A stretch of DNA of 64,000 nucleotides from DASYML01 sp036009045 (GCA_036009045.1 DASYML010000008.1:5665-69664); one strand, 5' to 3'; shown: positions 25,247 to 36,360, numbered from the stretch's first letter. Program-made: numbers and translations. Notes: generated by a model from the letters alone, not told the origin.

Positions 25247-28141
25247 ATGATGAAACGCATACAAGATAGACGAGCGCCCTTTGGAACAGCCGGAACGGCC
25301 TGCGCCCTTTTGCTCTGGCTGCTCTTCTCCTGCGCCGCGCACGTCTCCGCGCAGGTTATCAAGCTGGACCAGGATTGGCAGTTCTTCGCGGACAAGGCGG
25401 GCACGGCCAGGAAGCCCGAAGCGCTGTCCTCGGACCCGTCCCTCTGGCGCAGCGCGCGCGTCGGTCTCTCATGGAACGCGCAGTTCGCGGACCTGCGCGA
25501 TTACATGGGCGTGGCCTGGTATCGCACGCGCTTTGCTGCCCCGCAGGTCAAACCGGACGGTCATGTGCTCCTGCGCTTCGGCGCGGTTGATTACTACTGC
25601 GAGGTCTTCGTCAACGGCCAGCAGGTCGGCGCGCACGAGGGCGGCTATACGCCGTTCGACTTAGACATCACGAAGGAAATTAAACCCGGCGCGAATGAAC
25701 TCCTCGTGCGCGTGATAGACCCGCCGATGGATGAGAAGGAGAACGCCGCGCGCTTTCCAGATATGCTCTACAAAGAGATACCGCACGGCAAGCAGAACTG
25801 GTACGTGCAGACGGGCGGCATCTGGCAACCCGTGACTTTAGAGATACGCCCGCGATTTTATATCGAGCAAATTCATGTAACGCCGCAAGTCAACGGCGAC
25901 TTTCAATTGGATTTGAAACTTGGCGGAGTAACTCAAAAGGATAAAGATGCGCTCGTTGACCTTGAAATCTTCTTGAACGATCCTCAGGGGAAAAATGTTT
26001 ATCGGAGAAGCTTGCTGGCGGGAACATCCGGCCAGCATACCTATCTTGAACATCTCCCTTCTCCGCCACAGCTTTGGTCGCCGGATAAGCCGTCTCTTTA
26101 TACGCTGATTATTAAAACGATGGCCGTCGAAAATGGTCGTGTTCTGGCTGGCTCTTATTCAGACAGCGCGAGCGCGCGTTTCGGCTTTCGCACTTTTGAA
26201 GCGCGCGGCAATAAGTTTTATCTCAACGGCCAACCCTTCTACATGATCGCGGCGCTGGACCAGGATTTTTATCCTGAGACCATCTACACACCGCCGTCCG
26301 AAGAGTATGTCCGCGACATGATGCTCAAGGGCAAGCGGCTGGGCCTCAATCTGCTGCGCTGTCACATCAAGGTCCCCGACCCCGTTTATCTCAAAGTCGC
26401 GGATGAAGTCGGAATGCTCGTCTGGTACGAGATACCTTCATGGAATGACTTCAACCACTTCAACGCGAAGGCCGCCGTGCGCGGCGAGAAGATTTTCGCG
26501 GAGCAGGTCCAGCGCGACTGGAATCACCCGTCCATCGTCATCCAGAGCATCATCAACGAATCGTGGGGCGCGGACCTCAAACAACAGGACCAGCGCCAGT
26601 GGCTGCGCGCGGCCTTTGCGAGAGCGAAGATACTGACCGCGCCGCTCGGTCGCCTGATAGTTGATAACAGCGCGTGCTGCGACAATTTCCATGTCCGCAC
26701 GGACATCGAAGACAATCATCGCTACAACTCTATCCCGGATGACCGCGCGGCTTTTGATAGCTGGGTCGCGGATTTTGCGACGCATCCGAAGTGGAACTTC
26801 AGCCCGCATGGCGATGCCGAAAGGACAGGGCAGGAACCGCTCGTGCTGTCGGAGTTCGGCAACTGGGGTCTGCCAAAGCTGCCAAAGGATTTGCCGTGGT
26901 GGTTCGACCGCGATTTCGCCGGGCGAGAGGTAACGCGTCCGGCGGGTCTCTTTGATCGCTTCAAAGAATTCGGATTCGCAAGTCTCTTCAAGGACTACAA
27001 CGCGCTGGCCGAAGAGACTGAGTGGCATCAATTCGTCTCGCTCAAACATGAGATTGAAGAGATACGCTCTCGCGGCTCCATTCAGGGCTACGTGATTACC
27101 GAGTTCACGGACATCAACTGGGAAGTCAACGGTCTCATGGACATGTGGCGCAACCCGAAAGTTTACGCCGCAGAGCTTGCGAAGGTTCAACAGCCAGACG
27201 TGATTCTCGCGCGCCCGCAGAAGGTCAACTATACGAGCGGCGAGCGCGTTGAGATGCCGACGCTCTTCTCTCATTACAGCGCCAGGGATTTGAGCGGCGC
27301 GCGTCTTTATTGGTCCACTGATTCCGGGTCCAAAGGGAGTCTCCCCATTAATGGACCAATCAAACGCGCGAGCGTCGCGCCGCTGCCGTCAATCTCTTTT
27401 CCCGCGCCGCAGGTCAACGCCGCGCGCCGCTTGAGATTGCTCCTCAAGGTGAGCGGGCGCGATGGCTCTCTCCTCGCGGAAAACAGTTACGACCTTTTCA
27501 TCTTTCCGAAACCTGCGCCGGAGATACACACGGCGCTGATGGTCTATGCGCCTGACGAAGACAGCGTCGAGCCTGCGCTCATGAAGGCGTTGCGCGCGGC
27601 GGGTTACACGGTGCTACAGTTTGACCCGAACAACAAATTCGGCACGCTCATCACCACTGTGATTGACAGGCGCGTGCAGCTTTACCTGCAAAAAGGCGGG
27701 CTGACGATTCTCCTCGCCGGAACGAAAGAGGCTCTGCCCGCGGACTCCAATTTCAAAGTGACGCCGCGCGCAGGCTCGGACCTGGACGGCAACTGGGTGA
27801 CAAATTTCAACTGGATACGCGCAGGAGAGTTGCCCTTCAAGACCATCGCCTTCAACAAAGTCTCCGGCTTCGAGGCCGAGGCAAGCATCCCTCGCTTCAT
27901 CATTCAGGGCGTGCGCGGTGAAGATTACGGAGATGTCATGTCGGGCATCTTCTATGGATGGCTCAACAACAACGCTGCGCTGGCGATGGGAATGCGCGCG
28001 GGCGAAGCGAAGATTTTCGCCACCACCTATCGCTTCGACGCGTACGGGCGCGACCCTTACGCGACGCACCTGCTCGACGCGATGATTCGCTATACGCGCG
28101 CACCGAACTTCGCGCCGAAGGCAAGTTTGATGAAGAAATAA
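25247..28141 (+). CDS. Secreted glycoside hydrolase family 2 protein (galactosidase/glucuronidase/mannosidase-like)
   Basis: A retaining beta-glycosidase, 964 residues. A signal peptide covers about 1-35 (ALLLWLLFSCAAHVSAQ). A jelly-roll sugar-binding domain (about 50-205, LRDYMGVAWYRTRF, VDYYCEVFVNGQQVGAHEGGY), an immunoglobulin-like domain, and a TIM barrel (about 320-640) follow in the usual GH2 order. The acid/base is Glu438 in INESWG; the nucleophile is probably Glu536 in SEFGNWG. The C-terminal 200 residues look like a flavodoxin-type/amidotransferase-like accessory fold. Substrate specificity cannot be read from the sequence, but galT and galK directly downstream favour a galactoside. 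A cytoplasmic paralogue lies at 41456. Confidence 0.88.
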   Translation: MMKRIQDRRAPFGTAGTACALLLWLLFSCAAHVSAQVIKLDQDWQFFADKAGTARKPEALSSDPSLWRSARVGLSWNAQFADLRDYMGVAWYRTRFAAPQVKPDGHVLLRFGAVDYYCEVFVNGQQVGAHEGGYTPFDLDITKEIKPGANELLVRVIDPPMDEKENAARFPDMLYKEIPHGKQNWYVQTGGIWQPVTLEIRPRFYIEQIHVTPQVNGDFQLDLKLGGVTQKDKDALVDLEIFLNDPQGKNVYRRSLLAGTSGQHTYLEHLPSPPQLWSPDKPSLYTLIIKTMAVENGRVLAGSYSDSASARFGFRTFEARGNKFYLNGQPFYMIAALDQDFYPETIYTPPSEEYVRDMMLKGKRLGLNLLRCHIKVPDPVYLKVADEVGMLVWYEIPSWNDFNHFNAKAAVRGEKIFAEQVQRDWNHPSIVIQSIINESWGADLKQQDQRQWLRAAFARAKILTAPLGRLIVDNSACCDNFHVRTDIEDNHRYNSIPDDRAAFDSWVADFATHPKWNFSPHGDAERTGQEPLVLSEFGNWGLPKLPKDLPWWFDRDFAGREVTRPAGLFDRFKEFGFASLFKDYNALAEETEWHQFVSLKHEIEEIRSRGSIQGYVITEFTDINWEVNGLMDMWRNPKVYAAELAKVQQPDVILARPQKVNYTSGERVEMPTLFSHYSARDLSGARLYWSTDSGSKGSLPINGPIKRASVAPLPSISFPAPQVNAARRLRLLLKVSGRDGSLLAENSYDLFIFPKPAPEIHTALMVYAPDEDSVEPALMKALRAAGYTVLQFDPNNKFGTLITTVIDRRVQLYLQKGGLTILLAGTKEALPADSNFKVTPRAGSDLDGNWVTNFNWIRAGELPFKTIAFNKVSGFEAEASIPRFIIQGVRGEDYGDVMSGIFYGWLNNNAALAMGMRAGEAKIFATTYRFDAYGRDPYATHLLDAMIRYTRAPNFAPKASLMKK

Positions 28142-28202
28142 GTGATCGTGATTCAGTTTGAGATTGAGTGAAGATGAAAGACGGAGTTGAACCTTCAACA
28201 CG

Positions 28203-28370
28203 ATGAGGTTGAGCCAGATGCAGCAAAGACGAATCACGCTGGAAGACGGTCGTTACTTAATCTTCTACACTTTTGAAGACGAGGCCGCGCCATCGGAAGC
28301 GAGCAGTGACATCGAGAGCGCAAAGAGAGTCGAGCCTCAAGCGAAACCGCAGGCGGAGGAGGAACGTTGA
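28203..28370 (+). CDS. Small conserved-looking ORF upstream of galT
   Basis: A 55-residue frame that begins MRLSQMQQRRITLEDGRYLI and continues IFYTFEDE, then a charged Glu/Ala/Lys tail. ATG 28218 is an alternative start. Its TGA is immediately followed by the GTG of galT, and the galT ribosome site (GGAGGAGGAA) lies inside its last codons, so the two are translationally coupled. There is no signal peptide or known domain. It may be a real small protein or a leader ORF controlling galT. Confidence 0.55.
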   Translation: MRLSQMQQRRITLEDGRYLIFYTFEDEAAPSEASSDIESAKRVEPQAKPQAEEER

Positions 28371-29422
28371 GTGTCTGAGCTTCGTTGGAATCCTTTACTC
28401 GGCGAATGGGTGGCGACGGCGACACAAAGGCAGGACCGCACCTTCCTGCCGCCCAAGGACCACTGCCCCCTGTGCCCGACTCAGCCCGGAGGCTTTCCCA
28501 CGGAAGTGCCCGAAAGCGATTACGACGTGGTCGTTTTCGAGAATCGTTTTCCGAGCCTCAAACCCGACCCGCCACCGCCCGCCGTCGAAGGCACGGACCT
28601 CACTCCGGTGCGACCCGGCCAGGGCGTCTGCGAAGTCGTGCTCTATTCGCCGCATCATTCTTCGACGCTCGCGGATGAACCCGTCGAACAGATTGACAAG
28701 CTGGTGCGCGTCTGGACAGAGCGCTATCAAGAGTTAAGCAAGCTGGACTTCGTCGAATATATCTTCGTCTTCGAGAATAAGGGCGAGGCCATCGGCGTCA
28801 CCCTCCATCACCCGCACGGGCAGATTTACGCTTACCCTTTCGTCCCGCCGCGCGTCGCGCGCGAATTGGACCAGTCACTCGCTCATTATCAAAGCACGGC
28901 TCGCTGCCTCATCTGTGATGTTATTAATCAAGAGCGAAGCGACGGGCGGCGCATCGTCGCGGAGAATCGTTCCTTCATCGCGGTCATTCCCTTCTTCGCG
29001 CGCTGGCCTTACGAGGTCCACATCTATGCCTCGCGCCACCTGCAAGCGCTCACGGATTTGAGCCGCGACGAGCAGAAGGACCTGGCGGAGATTATCAAGA
29101 TGGTCATCGTCGCCTTCGACCATCTCTTCGACATCTCGTTTCCCTACATGATGGTCATGCATCAGCGCCCCGTGGACAACGGCCTGTATGATGGCTCGCA
29201 TGACGGCTCTTATTCTTACTATCATTTCCACATAGAATTTTATCCGCCTTTGAGGACGAAGACTAAGATTAAATATCTGGCGGGCAGCGAGACGGGCGCG
29301 GGCATGTTCATCAACGACACGCTGGCCGAAGAGAAGGCAGCGGAGCTTCGCTCGCACGTCACGCCCGTCGTCTGGACCAGTAATAGAGACGGCCATCAGG
29401 ATGCAGGAGGCGCGCGAGAAAG

Positions 29423-29426
<4 letters not shown>
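28371..29426 (+). CDS. galT: Galactose-1-phosphate uridylyltransferase
   Basis: Leloir-pathway enzyme: UDP-glucose + Gal-1-P to UDP-galactose + Glc-1-P. 351 residues. The N-terminal WNPLLGEWV and CPLCP (zinc-binding region) are typical. The active-site motif HPHGQIYAYP contains the uridylylated His149. The second half carries RCLICDVI, PYEVHIYASRH and FHIEFYPP, characteristic of the HIT-fold C-terminal half. The GTG start is coupled to the small ORF before it. The stop overlaps the galK start. Cytoplasmic. Confidence 0.95.
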
Positions 29427-30610
<1,184 letters not shown>

Positions 30611-30677
30611 GTCGAAAGACAGGCTCTTGCTCTTGACTCACGACTCCAAACTCCCAGACTCCTGACTGTTGAAAGAG

Positions 30678-31688
30678 ATGCGTATTAAAGACGTGGCGCG
30701 CGAGGCGGGGGTTTCGACAGCGACCGTGTCGCACGTCATTAATAATTCGAGGTACGTCACGGAGCCGACGCGTGAGAAGGTCTTAAGCGCGATTGAGAGG
30801 TGCAACTATTATCCGAATGCACACGCGCGCAGTTTGGCCTCCGGGCGGAGCAATATGCTGGGCGTGCTCGTCTCGGACATCGCCAATCCGTTCTTCCCCG
30901 AACTGGTCAAGAGCATAGAGGCGGCGGCCTTCGAGCGCGGTTATGATTTGATTCTCTTGAATACGAATTATGATGCCGAACGCACGTCCGGTTATATCAA
31001 GCGGCTCATCCAGCGCAAGGTCGCGGGCGTCGCCCTCATGACTTCGGAGATGGACGCGGCGTTGATTGACGAACTCGCGCGCTGTCATGTCTCAGTGGTC
31101 TTTCTGGATTCGGGTTCCGCTGGCGAGTGTATGAGCAACCTGCTCGTCAATTATGAATCGGGGATAGACGAAGCCGTGGGCCATCTGGTCTCGCTGGGCC
31201 ATCGGAAGATCGCTTACATCGGTGGCCCAGGCAGGCTGCGTTCGGCCATCAAGCGGCTCGAAGCTTTTCAGAGCGGCATCGCGCGCCATCTGCCGGAAGA
31301 TGCGCCCGCCACGCCCGTGTACGAGGGAGACTTTCGACTCGAAGGCGGAAGACGGGCGGCGCGAGAGATGTTGTCGGCGGGCGACTTGCCGACTGCCGTC
31401 ATCGTCGCTAACGACATGATGGCGCTCGGAGTGATGCAGGAGTGCCGCGCGAGCGGCGTGCGGATTCCGCTCGATTTGTCCATCATAGGTTTTGACGACA
31501 TAGCATTCGCGGAGTTGACGGACCCGCCGCTCTCGACCGTTTGCCTGCCGCGTACGGAGCTTGGCCGTCGGGCCGTCGAAGCCTTGATGCTGACCATAGA
31601 GGGAGCGAACCGTCAAGGGCTGGAAATGCACATCCAGACCCATCTCGTGATACGCGGTTCGACGGCGCAGGCGAGCCATAGAGTGTAA
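30678..31688 (+). CDS. LacI-family transcriptional regulator
   Basis: Sugar-responsive repressor. From ATG 30678 the protein is 336 residues (TTG 30669 would add three). The N-terminal helix-turn-helix reads RIKDVAREAGVSTATVSHVI, then the hinge helix YYPNAHARSLASGRSN. A periplasmic-binding-protein-like sensor domain follows (LGVLVSDIANPFF ... VIVANDMMALGVMQ ... IPLDLSIIGFDDI ... ELGRRAVEALM). It is embedded between galK and the GH43 gene. The best operator candidate in the window is the palindrome at 18284, and a second lies at 41356. The inducer is probably galactose or a derived oligosaccharide, inferred from context. Confidence 0.93.
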   Translation: MRIKDVAREAGVSTATVSHVINNSRYVTEPTREKVLSAIERCNYYPNAHARSLASGRSNMLGVLVSDIANPFFPELVKSIEAAAFERGYDLILLNTNYDAERTSGYIKRLIQRKVAGVALMTSEMDAALIDELARCHVSVVFLDSGSAGECMSNLLVNYESGIDEAVGHLVSLGHRKIAYIGGPGRLRSAIKRLEAFQSGIARHLPEDAPATPVYEGDFRLEGGRRAAREMLSAGDLPTAVIVANDMMALGVMQECRASGVRIPLDLSIIGFDDIAFAELTDPPLSTVCLPRTELGRRAVEALMLTIEGANRQGLEMHIQTHLVIRGSTAQASHRV

Positions 31689-31700
31689 GACGAATGCTCT

Positions 31701-31756
31701 TTCTTTGCGCCTTTGCGCCACCAGCGAGAAACCATCTCACGCAAAGGCGCAAAGAA
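31701..31756. repeat. Hairpin repeat (TTCTTTGCGCCTTTGCG type)
   Basis: Perfect 17-base arms TTCTTTGCGCCTTTGCG / CGCAAAGGCGCAAAGAA with a 22-base spacer, placed between the LacI gene and the GH43 gene. It is related in style, not sequence, to the other word repeats. It may terminate the regulator transcript. Confidence 0.75.
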
Positions 31757-31801
31757 GACGCAAAGATTTCTGGGCCAGAACGGTAAGGGATTTTGTAAAA
31801 G

Positions 31802-33415
31802 ATGAGAACACACATCAGCCGGTCATTATTTAAAGCGATACTATTCAAAGCGGCGCTCGCTTTGACTCTGCTCTCGGCTTGCATGGCGGGTGCGACGGCG
31901 CAGAAGCGTGCGACTTATGAAAATCCGGCCATCGCCGGAGATTACCCGGACCCTTCCGTGATCCGCGTCGGGGCGGATTACTGGGCCACCTCGACTTCTT
32001 CGGATTGGGCACCGGAGTTTCCCATCCTGCATTCGCGCGACCTGGTCAACTGGGAGGTCACGGGCGCAGTCTTTCAGAAGCGACCGGATTGGTCCAACGG
32101 AAATTACTGGGCACCGGAAATCTCGGAATATCGCGGGCGCTACTTCGTTTATTACGTGGGCCATAAAAAACCGGACGGCCCGCTCTGCGTCGCGGTCGCC
32201 ACGGCCAATAGGCCCAACGGTCCATACACGGATCATGGTCCAATTATCTGCCAGGATGACGGCTCGATTGACCCCGTGCCGGTAACGGACGAGCGCGGCG
32301 AGCGTTACCTCGTCTGGAAGGAAGACGGCAACAGCCGCAACCAGCCGACGCCCATCTGGGCGCAAAAACTTTCGAGCGATGGGACGAAACTGGCGGGCGA
32401 GCGCAAGGAGTTGATTCGCAACGATGCTTCATGGGAGGCGCAACTGGTTGAAGGTCCATTTATCCTGCGCCGCGACGGCTGGTTTTACCTGTTCTATTCG
32501 GGGAACGCCTGCTGCGGGCGCGAGTGCAATTATGCTCTCGGCGTGGCTCGCTCGCGCAAAGTTCTAGGCCCCTGGGAGAAGAATCCGGGCAACCCCATCC
32601 TGCGCGGCAACGAGACCTGGAAATGCCCCGGACACGGCAGCATCGTCTCGGACCAGAACGGCAAAGACTTTCTTCTTTATCATGCCTATCACGCGGGGGA
32701 TACCGTCTACGTCGGGCGTGAGGCGCTGCTCGATGAGGTGAGTTGGGGCAAGGGTGGTTGGCCCAACATCAACGGGGGGCATGGGCCAACGGGACGCTCT
32801 GCGTCGCCGCTCGGCGCGCGCGAGCGCAACGCGGAGTATTTATTCGTTGACGAGTTCGCTGGTCCAAAATTAATGCCGGGCTGGCAGTGGCCGCAAAGCA
32901 GCGCCCCCGTCGCGCGGATTGATGCGTCGAACGGCGGATGGCTCTTGCTCTCGTCGAAGACGACGGCTCATCCGGGCGATATGCTGGCGGCTGTCGTCGC
33001 GCGCTCGACGACCGTCGGCAACTACGTGGCGACCACCACCGTCAACCTGAGCGGGATGAAGCCGGGCCAGTTCGCGGGCCTCAGCGCGTTCGGCGATCTG
33101 GAGAATGCTCTCGGCGTGGCGGTCGGCAGCGGCAAGGTCGTGGTCTTCAAAAGAGAGAAGACCGTGGACACGATTGTTGGAGATGTGGACGCGCCCGCTT
33201 CAAATAATATCTGGCTGCGCCTGACGGCGAAGGACGGCCATCGTTTTCGCTTTGCGATGAGCACGAACGGGCGCGACTGGAAAAATGTCGGGGATGAAAT
33301 GGAAGGACAGTATTTGCCGCCCTGGGACAGGGGCGTGCGCGTGGCGCTGACGGGCGGCGGGGCAGAGGGAGCCGTCGCCAGGTTCGGCTCGCTGCGTATT
33401 ACTCCATCGCGTTGA
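31802..33415 (+). CDS. Secreted GH43-family glycosidase with C-terminal beta-sandwich
   Basis: 537 residues. The N-terminal hydrophobic segment ends LLSAC-MAGATAQ, which fits either a lipobox (LSAC) or an ordinary signal peptide. The five-bladed propeller begins NPAIAGDYPDPSVIRVG, where the Asp of YPDPS is the catalytic base. GSIDPVPVTD carries the pKa-modulating Asp and VEGPF the catalytic acid Glu. About 190 C-terminal residues form a lectin-like beta-sandwich (VDEFAGPKLMPGWQWPQ ... GRDWKNVG), common in GH43 enzymes. GH43 acts on arabinofuranosides, xylosides and some galactofuranosides. The downstream importer points to furanosyl galactose or arabinose; this is inference. Confidence 0.88.
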   Translation: MRTHISRSLFKAILFKAALALTLLSACMAGATAQKRATYENPAIAGDYPDPSVIRVGADYWATSTSSDWAPEFPILHSRDLVNWEVTGAVFQKRPDWSNGNYWAPEISEYRGRYFVYYVGHKKPDGPLCVAVATANRPNGPYTDHGPIICQDDGSIDPVPVTDERGERYLVWKEDGNSRNQPTPIWAQKLSSDGTKLAGERKELIRNDASWEAQLVEGPFILRRDGWFYLFYSGNACCGRECNYALGVARSRKVLGPWEKNPGNPILRGNETWKCPGHGSIVSDQNGKDFLLYHAYHAGDTVYVGREALLDEVSWGKGGWPNINGGHGPTGRSASPLGARERNAEYLFVDEFAGPKLMPGWQWPQSSAPVARIDASNGGWLLLSSKTTAHPGDMLAAVVARSTTVGNYVATTTVNLSGMKPGQFAGLSAFGDLENALGVAVGSGKVVVFKREKTVDTIVGDVDAPASNNIWLRLTAKDGHRFRFAMSTNGRDWKNVGDEMEGQYLPPWDRGVRVALTGGGAEGAVARFGSLRITPSR

Positions 33416-33485
33416 ATCGCGTGGAGAAGCATTTCCACGGCGGAGCATATTTTTGGACCTTTAAATCCATTGGAGAAGAGGGATC

Positions 33486-34478
33486 ATGAAATCATCCATC
33501 AAGCAACGTAAATACATCGCGGTCTCGCTGGTCGCGGTCATGGCCTTGTTCGTTATGTCTGCGGCCTGCGCGAAGAAGAGCGCGGGCGGCGGGGGCACGG
33601 GCGGCAAAATCGTCGTCGGCTTTTCGCAAATGGAGAACAACGGCCCGTGGCGCATCGCGGAGACCAACAGTATGAAGGAGGAGGCGAGAAAGCGCGGCGA
33701 CAAGTACGAGTTGGTCGTGACGGACGCGCAGGGGCAGACCTCCAAGCAGGTCTCGGATGTCGAAGACCTCATCGCGCGCAGGGTCAAGGCAATCTTTCTC
33801 GCGCCGCGCGAATTCGAGGGACTCGCCCCGGCGATACAGGCCGCGAAGCAGGCTGGCATCCCCGTCTTTCTGATTGACCGCGAGGCTGCGGGCAAGGCTG
33901 GCGAAGACTATGTCACGTTCATCGGCTCGAACTTCGTCGAAGAGGGACAGCGCGCGGGCGAGTGGCTGGTGAAGCAGTCGAACGGCAGGGGCGGTATCGT
34001 GGAGTTGACGGGCACGGCTGGCTCTTCCGTCGCCAATGACCGCTCGCAAGGCTTCAAGAATGCGATTAAGGACAAGCCTGAGATGCAGATTATCGCCAGC
34101 CAGACGGGAGACTTTACACGCGCCACCGCACAGAAGGTGATGGAGAACATCATCCAGTCGAAGGGCAAGGAAATCACAGCCGTCTACGCGCACAACGACG
34201 AGATGGCGCTCGGCGCGATTCAGGCGCTGCAAGCAGCGGGGATGAAGCCGGGCAAGGATGTCCTGGTCGTCTCCGTGGACGGCGAGAAGGCCGCGCTGCA
34301 AGCCATCGCACAGGGCACGATGAATGTCAGCGTCGAATGCAATCCGCGCTTTGGGCCAATCGCCTTCGACACGCTCGAAAAGCATCTCAACGGCGAGAAA
34401 GTCTCCACCAAAATCATCGTCCCAGACCGCTTCTTCGACCAGAACAACGCGCCGCAGTTCGTCAACGAAGCATACTAA
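33486..34478 (+). CDS. Sugar ABC transporter substrate-binding protein (YtfQ-like)
   Basis: Periplasmic binding protein of the Peripla_BP_4 / RbsB-like family, 330 residues. The N-terminus is a lipoprotein-type signal (MSAACAKKSAGGGGTGG), with the lipobox Cys followed by a Gly-rich linker. The mature part reads KIVVGFSQMENNGPWRIAETNSM, very like galactofuranose-binding YtfQ, and contains VYAHNDEMALGAIQAL and VVSVDGEKAALQAI. GGAGAAGAGGG precedes ATG. It heads the ATPase-permease-permease set that follows, in the same order as E. coli ytfQ-ytfR-ytfT-yjfF. Ligand probably galactofuranose, galactopyranose or arabinose. Confidence 0.9.
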   Translation: MKSSIKQRKYIAVSLVAVMALFVMSAACAKKSAGGGGTGGKIVVGFSQMENNGPWRIAETNSMKEEARKRGDKYELVVTDAQGQTSKQVSDVEDLIARRVKAIFLAPREFEGLAPAIQAAKQAGIPVFLIDREAAGKAGEDYVTFIGSNFVEEGQRAGEWLVKQSNGRGGIVELTGTAGSSVANDRSQGFKNAIKDKPEMQIIASQTGDFTRATAQKVMENIIQSKGKEITAVYAHNDEMALGAIQALQAAGMKPGKDVLVVSVDGEKAALQAIAQGTMNVSVECNPRFGPIAFDTLEKHLNGEKVSTKIIVPDRFFDQNNAPQFVNEAY

Positions 34479-34483
34479 AGGCA

Positions 34484-34560
34484 AGTCAGGAGTCTCGGAG
34501 TCTGGAGTCAAAAGCAGTTTTCTCTTCCGACTCATGACTCCAGACTCTGGACTCCAGACT
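34484..34560. repeat. Family D hairpin
   Basis: AGTCAGGAGTCTCGGAGTCT and CCGACTCATGACTCCAGACT (then CTGGACTCCAGACT) form a stem between the binding-protein and ATPase genes. A processing or stabilising hairpin here would explain higher levels of the binding-protein mRNA, as in many ABC operons. Confidence 0.8.
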
Positions 34561-34565
34561 ATTGG

Positions 34566-36137
34566 ATGGTTTTTATGGTTGAAACACTCCTCCGCATGGA
34601 GGGCATCAGGAAAAGTTTTTCGGGCGTGAGGGCACTTGATGGGGTGAACCTGACGCTTGAGCGTGGAGAGGTCCACGCCCTTGTCGGAGAGAACGGGGCG
34701 GGCAAATCCACGCTGATTAAAATCATGACGGGGGCCTATCGCCGCGACGCGGGAGAGATGTGGCTGGAAGGCCGGTCAGTCGAATTTCGCTCGCCGGAAG
34801 AGGCGCAGGATGCGGGCGTCGTCGCCGTTTACCAGGAGGTCAACCTGCTCGCGTTTCGGACGGTCGCGGAGAATATTTATTTGGGACGCGAGCCGCGACG
34901 CTTCGGTTTGATTGACTGGAAGTTGATGAACCGCAAGGCTGGTGACGTGCTCAAGAATCTGGGGCTGTTGATAGACCCACGCGCGACGCTCGGAAGTCTT
35001 AACATCGCTCTGCGCCAGATGGTCGCCATCGCGCGCGGCGTCTCGTTCGGCGCGAAGGTAGTGGTCCTGGACGAACCGACCAGTTCTCTGACAGAGCGAG
35101 AGGTCCAGATTCTCTACGACGTGATTCGCCGTTTGAAAGAGCAGGGAACGGCGGTCGTTTATATCAGTCATCGTTTTGATGAACTGTATACCATCTGTGA
35201 CAGCGTGACCGTCCTGCGCGATGGCAAGTATGTCGCCACGCGCCCGCTCGCGGGGTTGGAAAAATTGGACCTGGTATGCCTTATGCTCGGCAAACAGCGC
35301 GAAGAGTTACGACAGGGCACGACGCGATTTGAGCATCACGAGGCGAAGAGCGAAGAGGAACCGCTGCTGCGCGCGGAACATTTAAAGCGCGGTCGCAAAT
35401 TAAATAACGTGACGCTCGATGCGGCGCGCGGCGAGATCGTCGGGATGGCGGGCCTGCTCGGTTCCGGGAGGACGGAAACGGCGCGCGCCATCTTCGGCGC
35501 TGATGCGGTCGAATCCGGCGCGGTCTACCTCGAAGGCAAACGGCTTAAGCTTCGCGCGCCCGGCGATGCGATTGACGCGGGGCTGGCCTTTCTCTCCGAA
35601 GACCGCAAGGCCGAAGGCATCATCCCGGAACTCTCCGTGCGCGAAAATCTGACGCTCGCGGCGCTGCCCGCGCTCACCAAATTCGGCATCGTCTCGCGCG
35701 AGAAGCAGCAGTTTATAGTGGACCATTTTATGAAGCGCCTGAGCATTAAAGCATCCAGCGCCGAACAAAAGATACGCGAACTCTCCGGCGGTAATCAGCA
35801 GAAGGTCCTGCTCGCGCGCTGGCTCTGCAAGAACCCGAAGTTCCTCATTCTGGACGAGCCGACGCGCGGCATAGACATCGGCGCGAAGGGCGAGATACAG
35901 GAGTTGGTCAACGAACTGGCGAGCGAAGGACTCGGCGTGCTGATGATCTCATCCGAGTTGGAAGAACTCGTCGAGGGCAGTTCGCGCGTCATCGTCATGC
36001 GCGACGGGCAGCGCGCGGCGGAACTGCGCGGCACGCAGATTTCACAGGACGCCATCATCCACGCGATGGCCGAAGGCGCTGAAGCAGAGGGCAAAAGTAA
36101 AAAGGTTAAAGGCAAAGGTGAAGAGAGCGCATCGTAG
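34566..36137 (+). CDS. Sugar ABC transporter ATP-binding protein (YtfR-like)
   Basis: A duplicated ABC ATPase of 523 residues typical of ribose/galactofuranose importers. Module 1 has Walker A GENGAGKST, Q-loop VAVYQEVNL, a signature-like LNIALRQMVAIARG, Walker B VVVLDEPTSSL and switch YISHRFDEL. Module 2 has the usual degenerate Walker A GLLGSGRTE, the signature LSGGNQQKVLLARWL and Walker B LILDEPTRGIDIG. ATG 34575 is an alternative start. The charged Lys/Glu-rich C-terminus (SKKVKGKGEESAS) is encoded by a short word repeat. It energises uptake through the two permeases downstream. Confidence 0.93.
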   Translation: MVFMVETLLRMEGIRKSFSGVRALDGVNLTLERGEVHALVGENGAGKSTLIKIMTGAYRRDAGEMWLEGRSVEFRSPEEAQDAGVVAVYQEVNLLAFRTVAENIYLGREPRRFGLIDWKLMNRKAGDVLKNLGLLIDPRATLGSLNIALRQMVAIARGVSFGAKVVVLDEPTSSLTEREVQILYDVIRRLKEQGTAVVYISHRFDELYTICDSVTVLRDGKYVATRPLAGLEKLDLVCLMLGKQREELRQGTTRFEHHEAKSEEEPLLRAEHLKRGRKLNNVTLDAARGEIVGMAGLLGSGRTETARAIFGADAVESGAVYLEGKRLKLRAPGDAIDAGLAFLSEDRKAEGIIPELSVRENLTLAALPALTKFGIVSREKQQFIVDHFMKRLSIKASSAEQKIRELSGGNQQKVLLARWLCKNPKFLILDEPTRGIDIGAKGEIQELVNELASEGLGVLMISSELEELVEGSSRVIVMRDGQRAAELRGTQISQDAIIHAMAEGAEAEGKSKKVKGKGEESAS

Positions 36138-36184
36138 TCTTTGGATGATGCGGAGTCTCCTGATTTAGTTTCACTGCTTTGTCT

Positions 36185-36337
36185 TATAGCGGTTCTCAAT
36201 TGGATGCGAGCATTGCGGCAAGCGTCCGTGTCAGTCCCGCCTGCTTAAGCTGGGCGGGTTCCTGTTTGAGCTAGAGACCCGCCCGGCTTAAGCAGGCGGG
36301 ACTGACACGTAGTCGCATTCAACTGCAAACCGCTATA
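36185..36337 (+). mobile_element. MITE-like palindromic element, family A, copy 3
   Basis: Begins TATAGCGGTT and ends ACCGCTATA; nearly identical to copy 1. It lies between the ATPase gene and a membrane-protein gene, inside the transporter operon. The near identity suggests recent movement. Confidence 0.8.
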
Positions 36338-36360
36338 GTTCGATTTCAAGTTGTTCTTTC

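Noticed and set aside
33492..34676. Minus-strand 394-codon frame opposite the sugar-binding protein
   Set aside because: Shadow frame; the plus strand encodes a clear lipoprotein binding protein.
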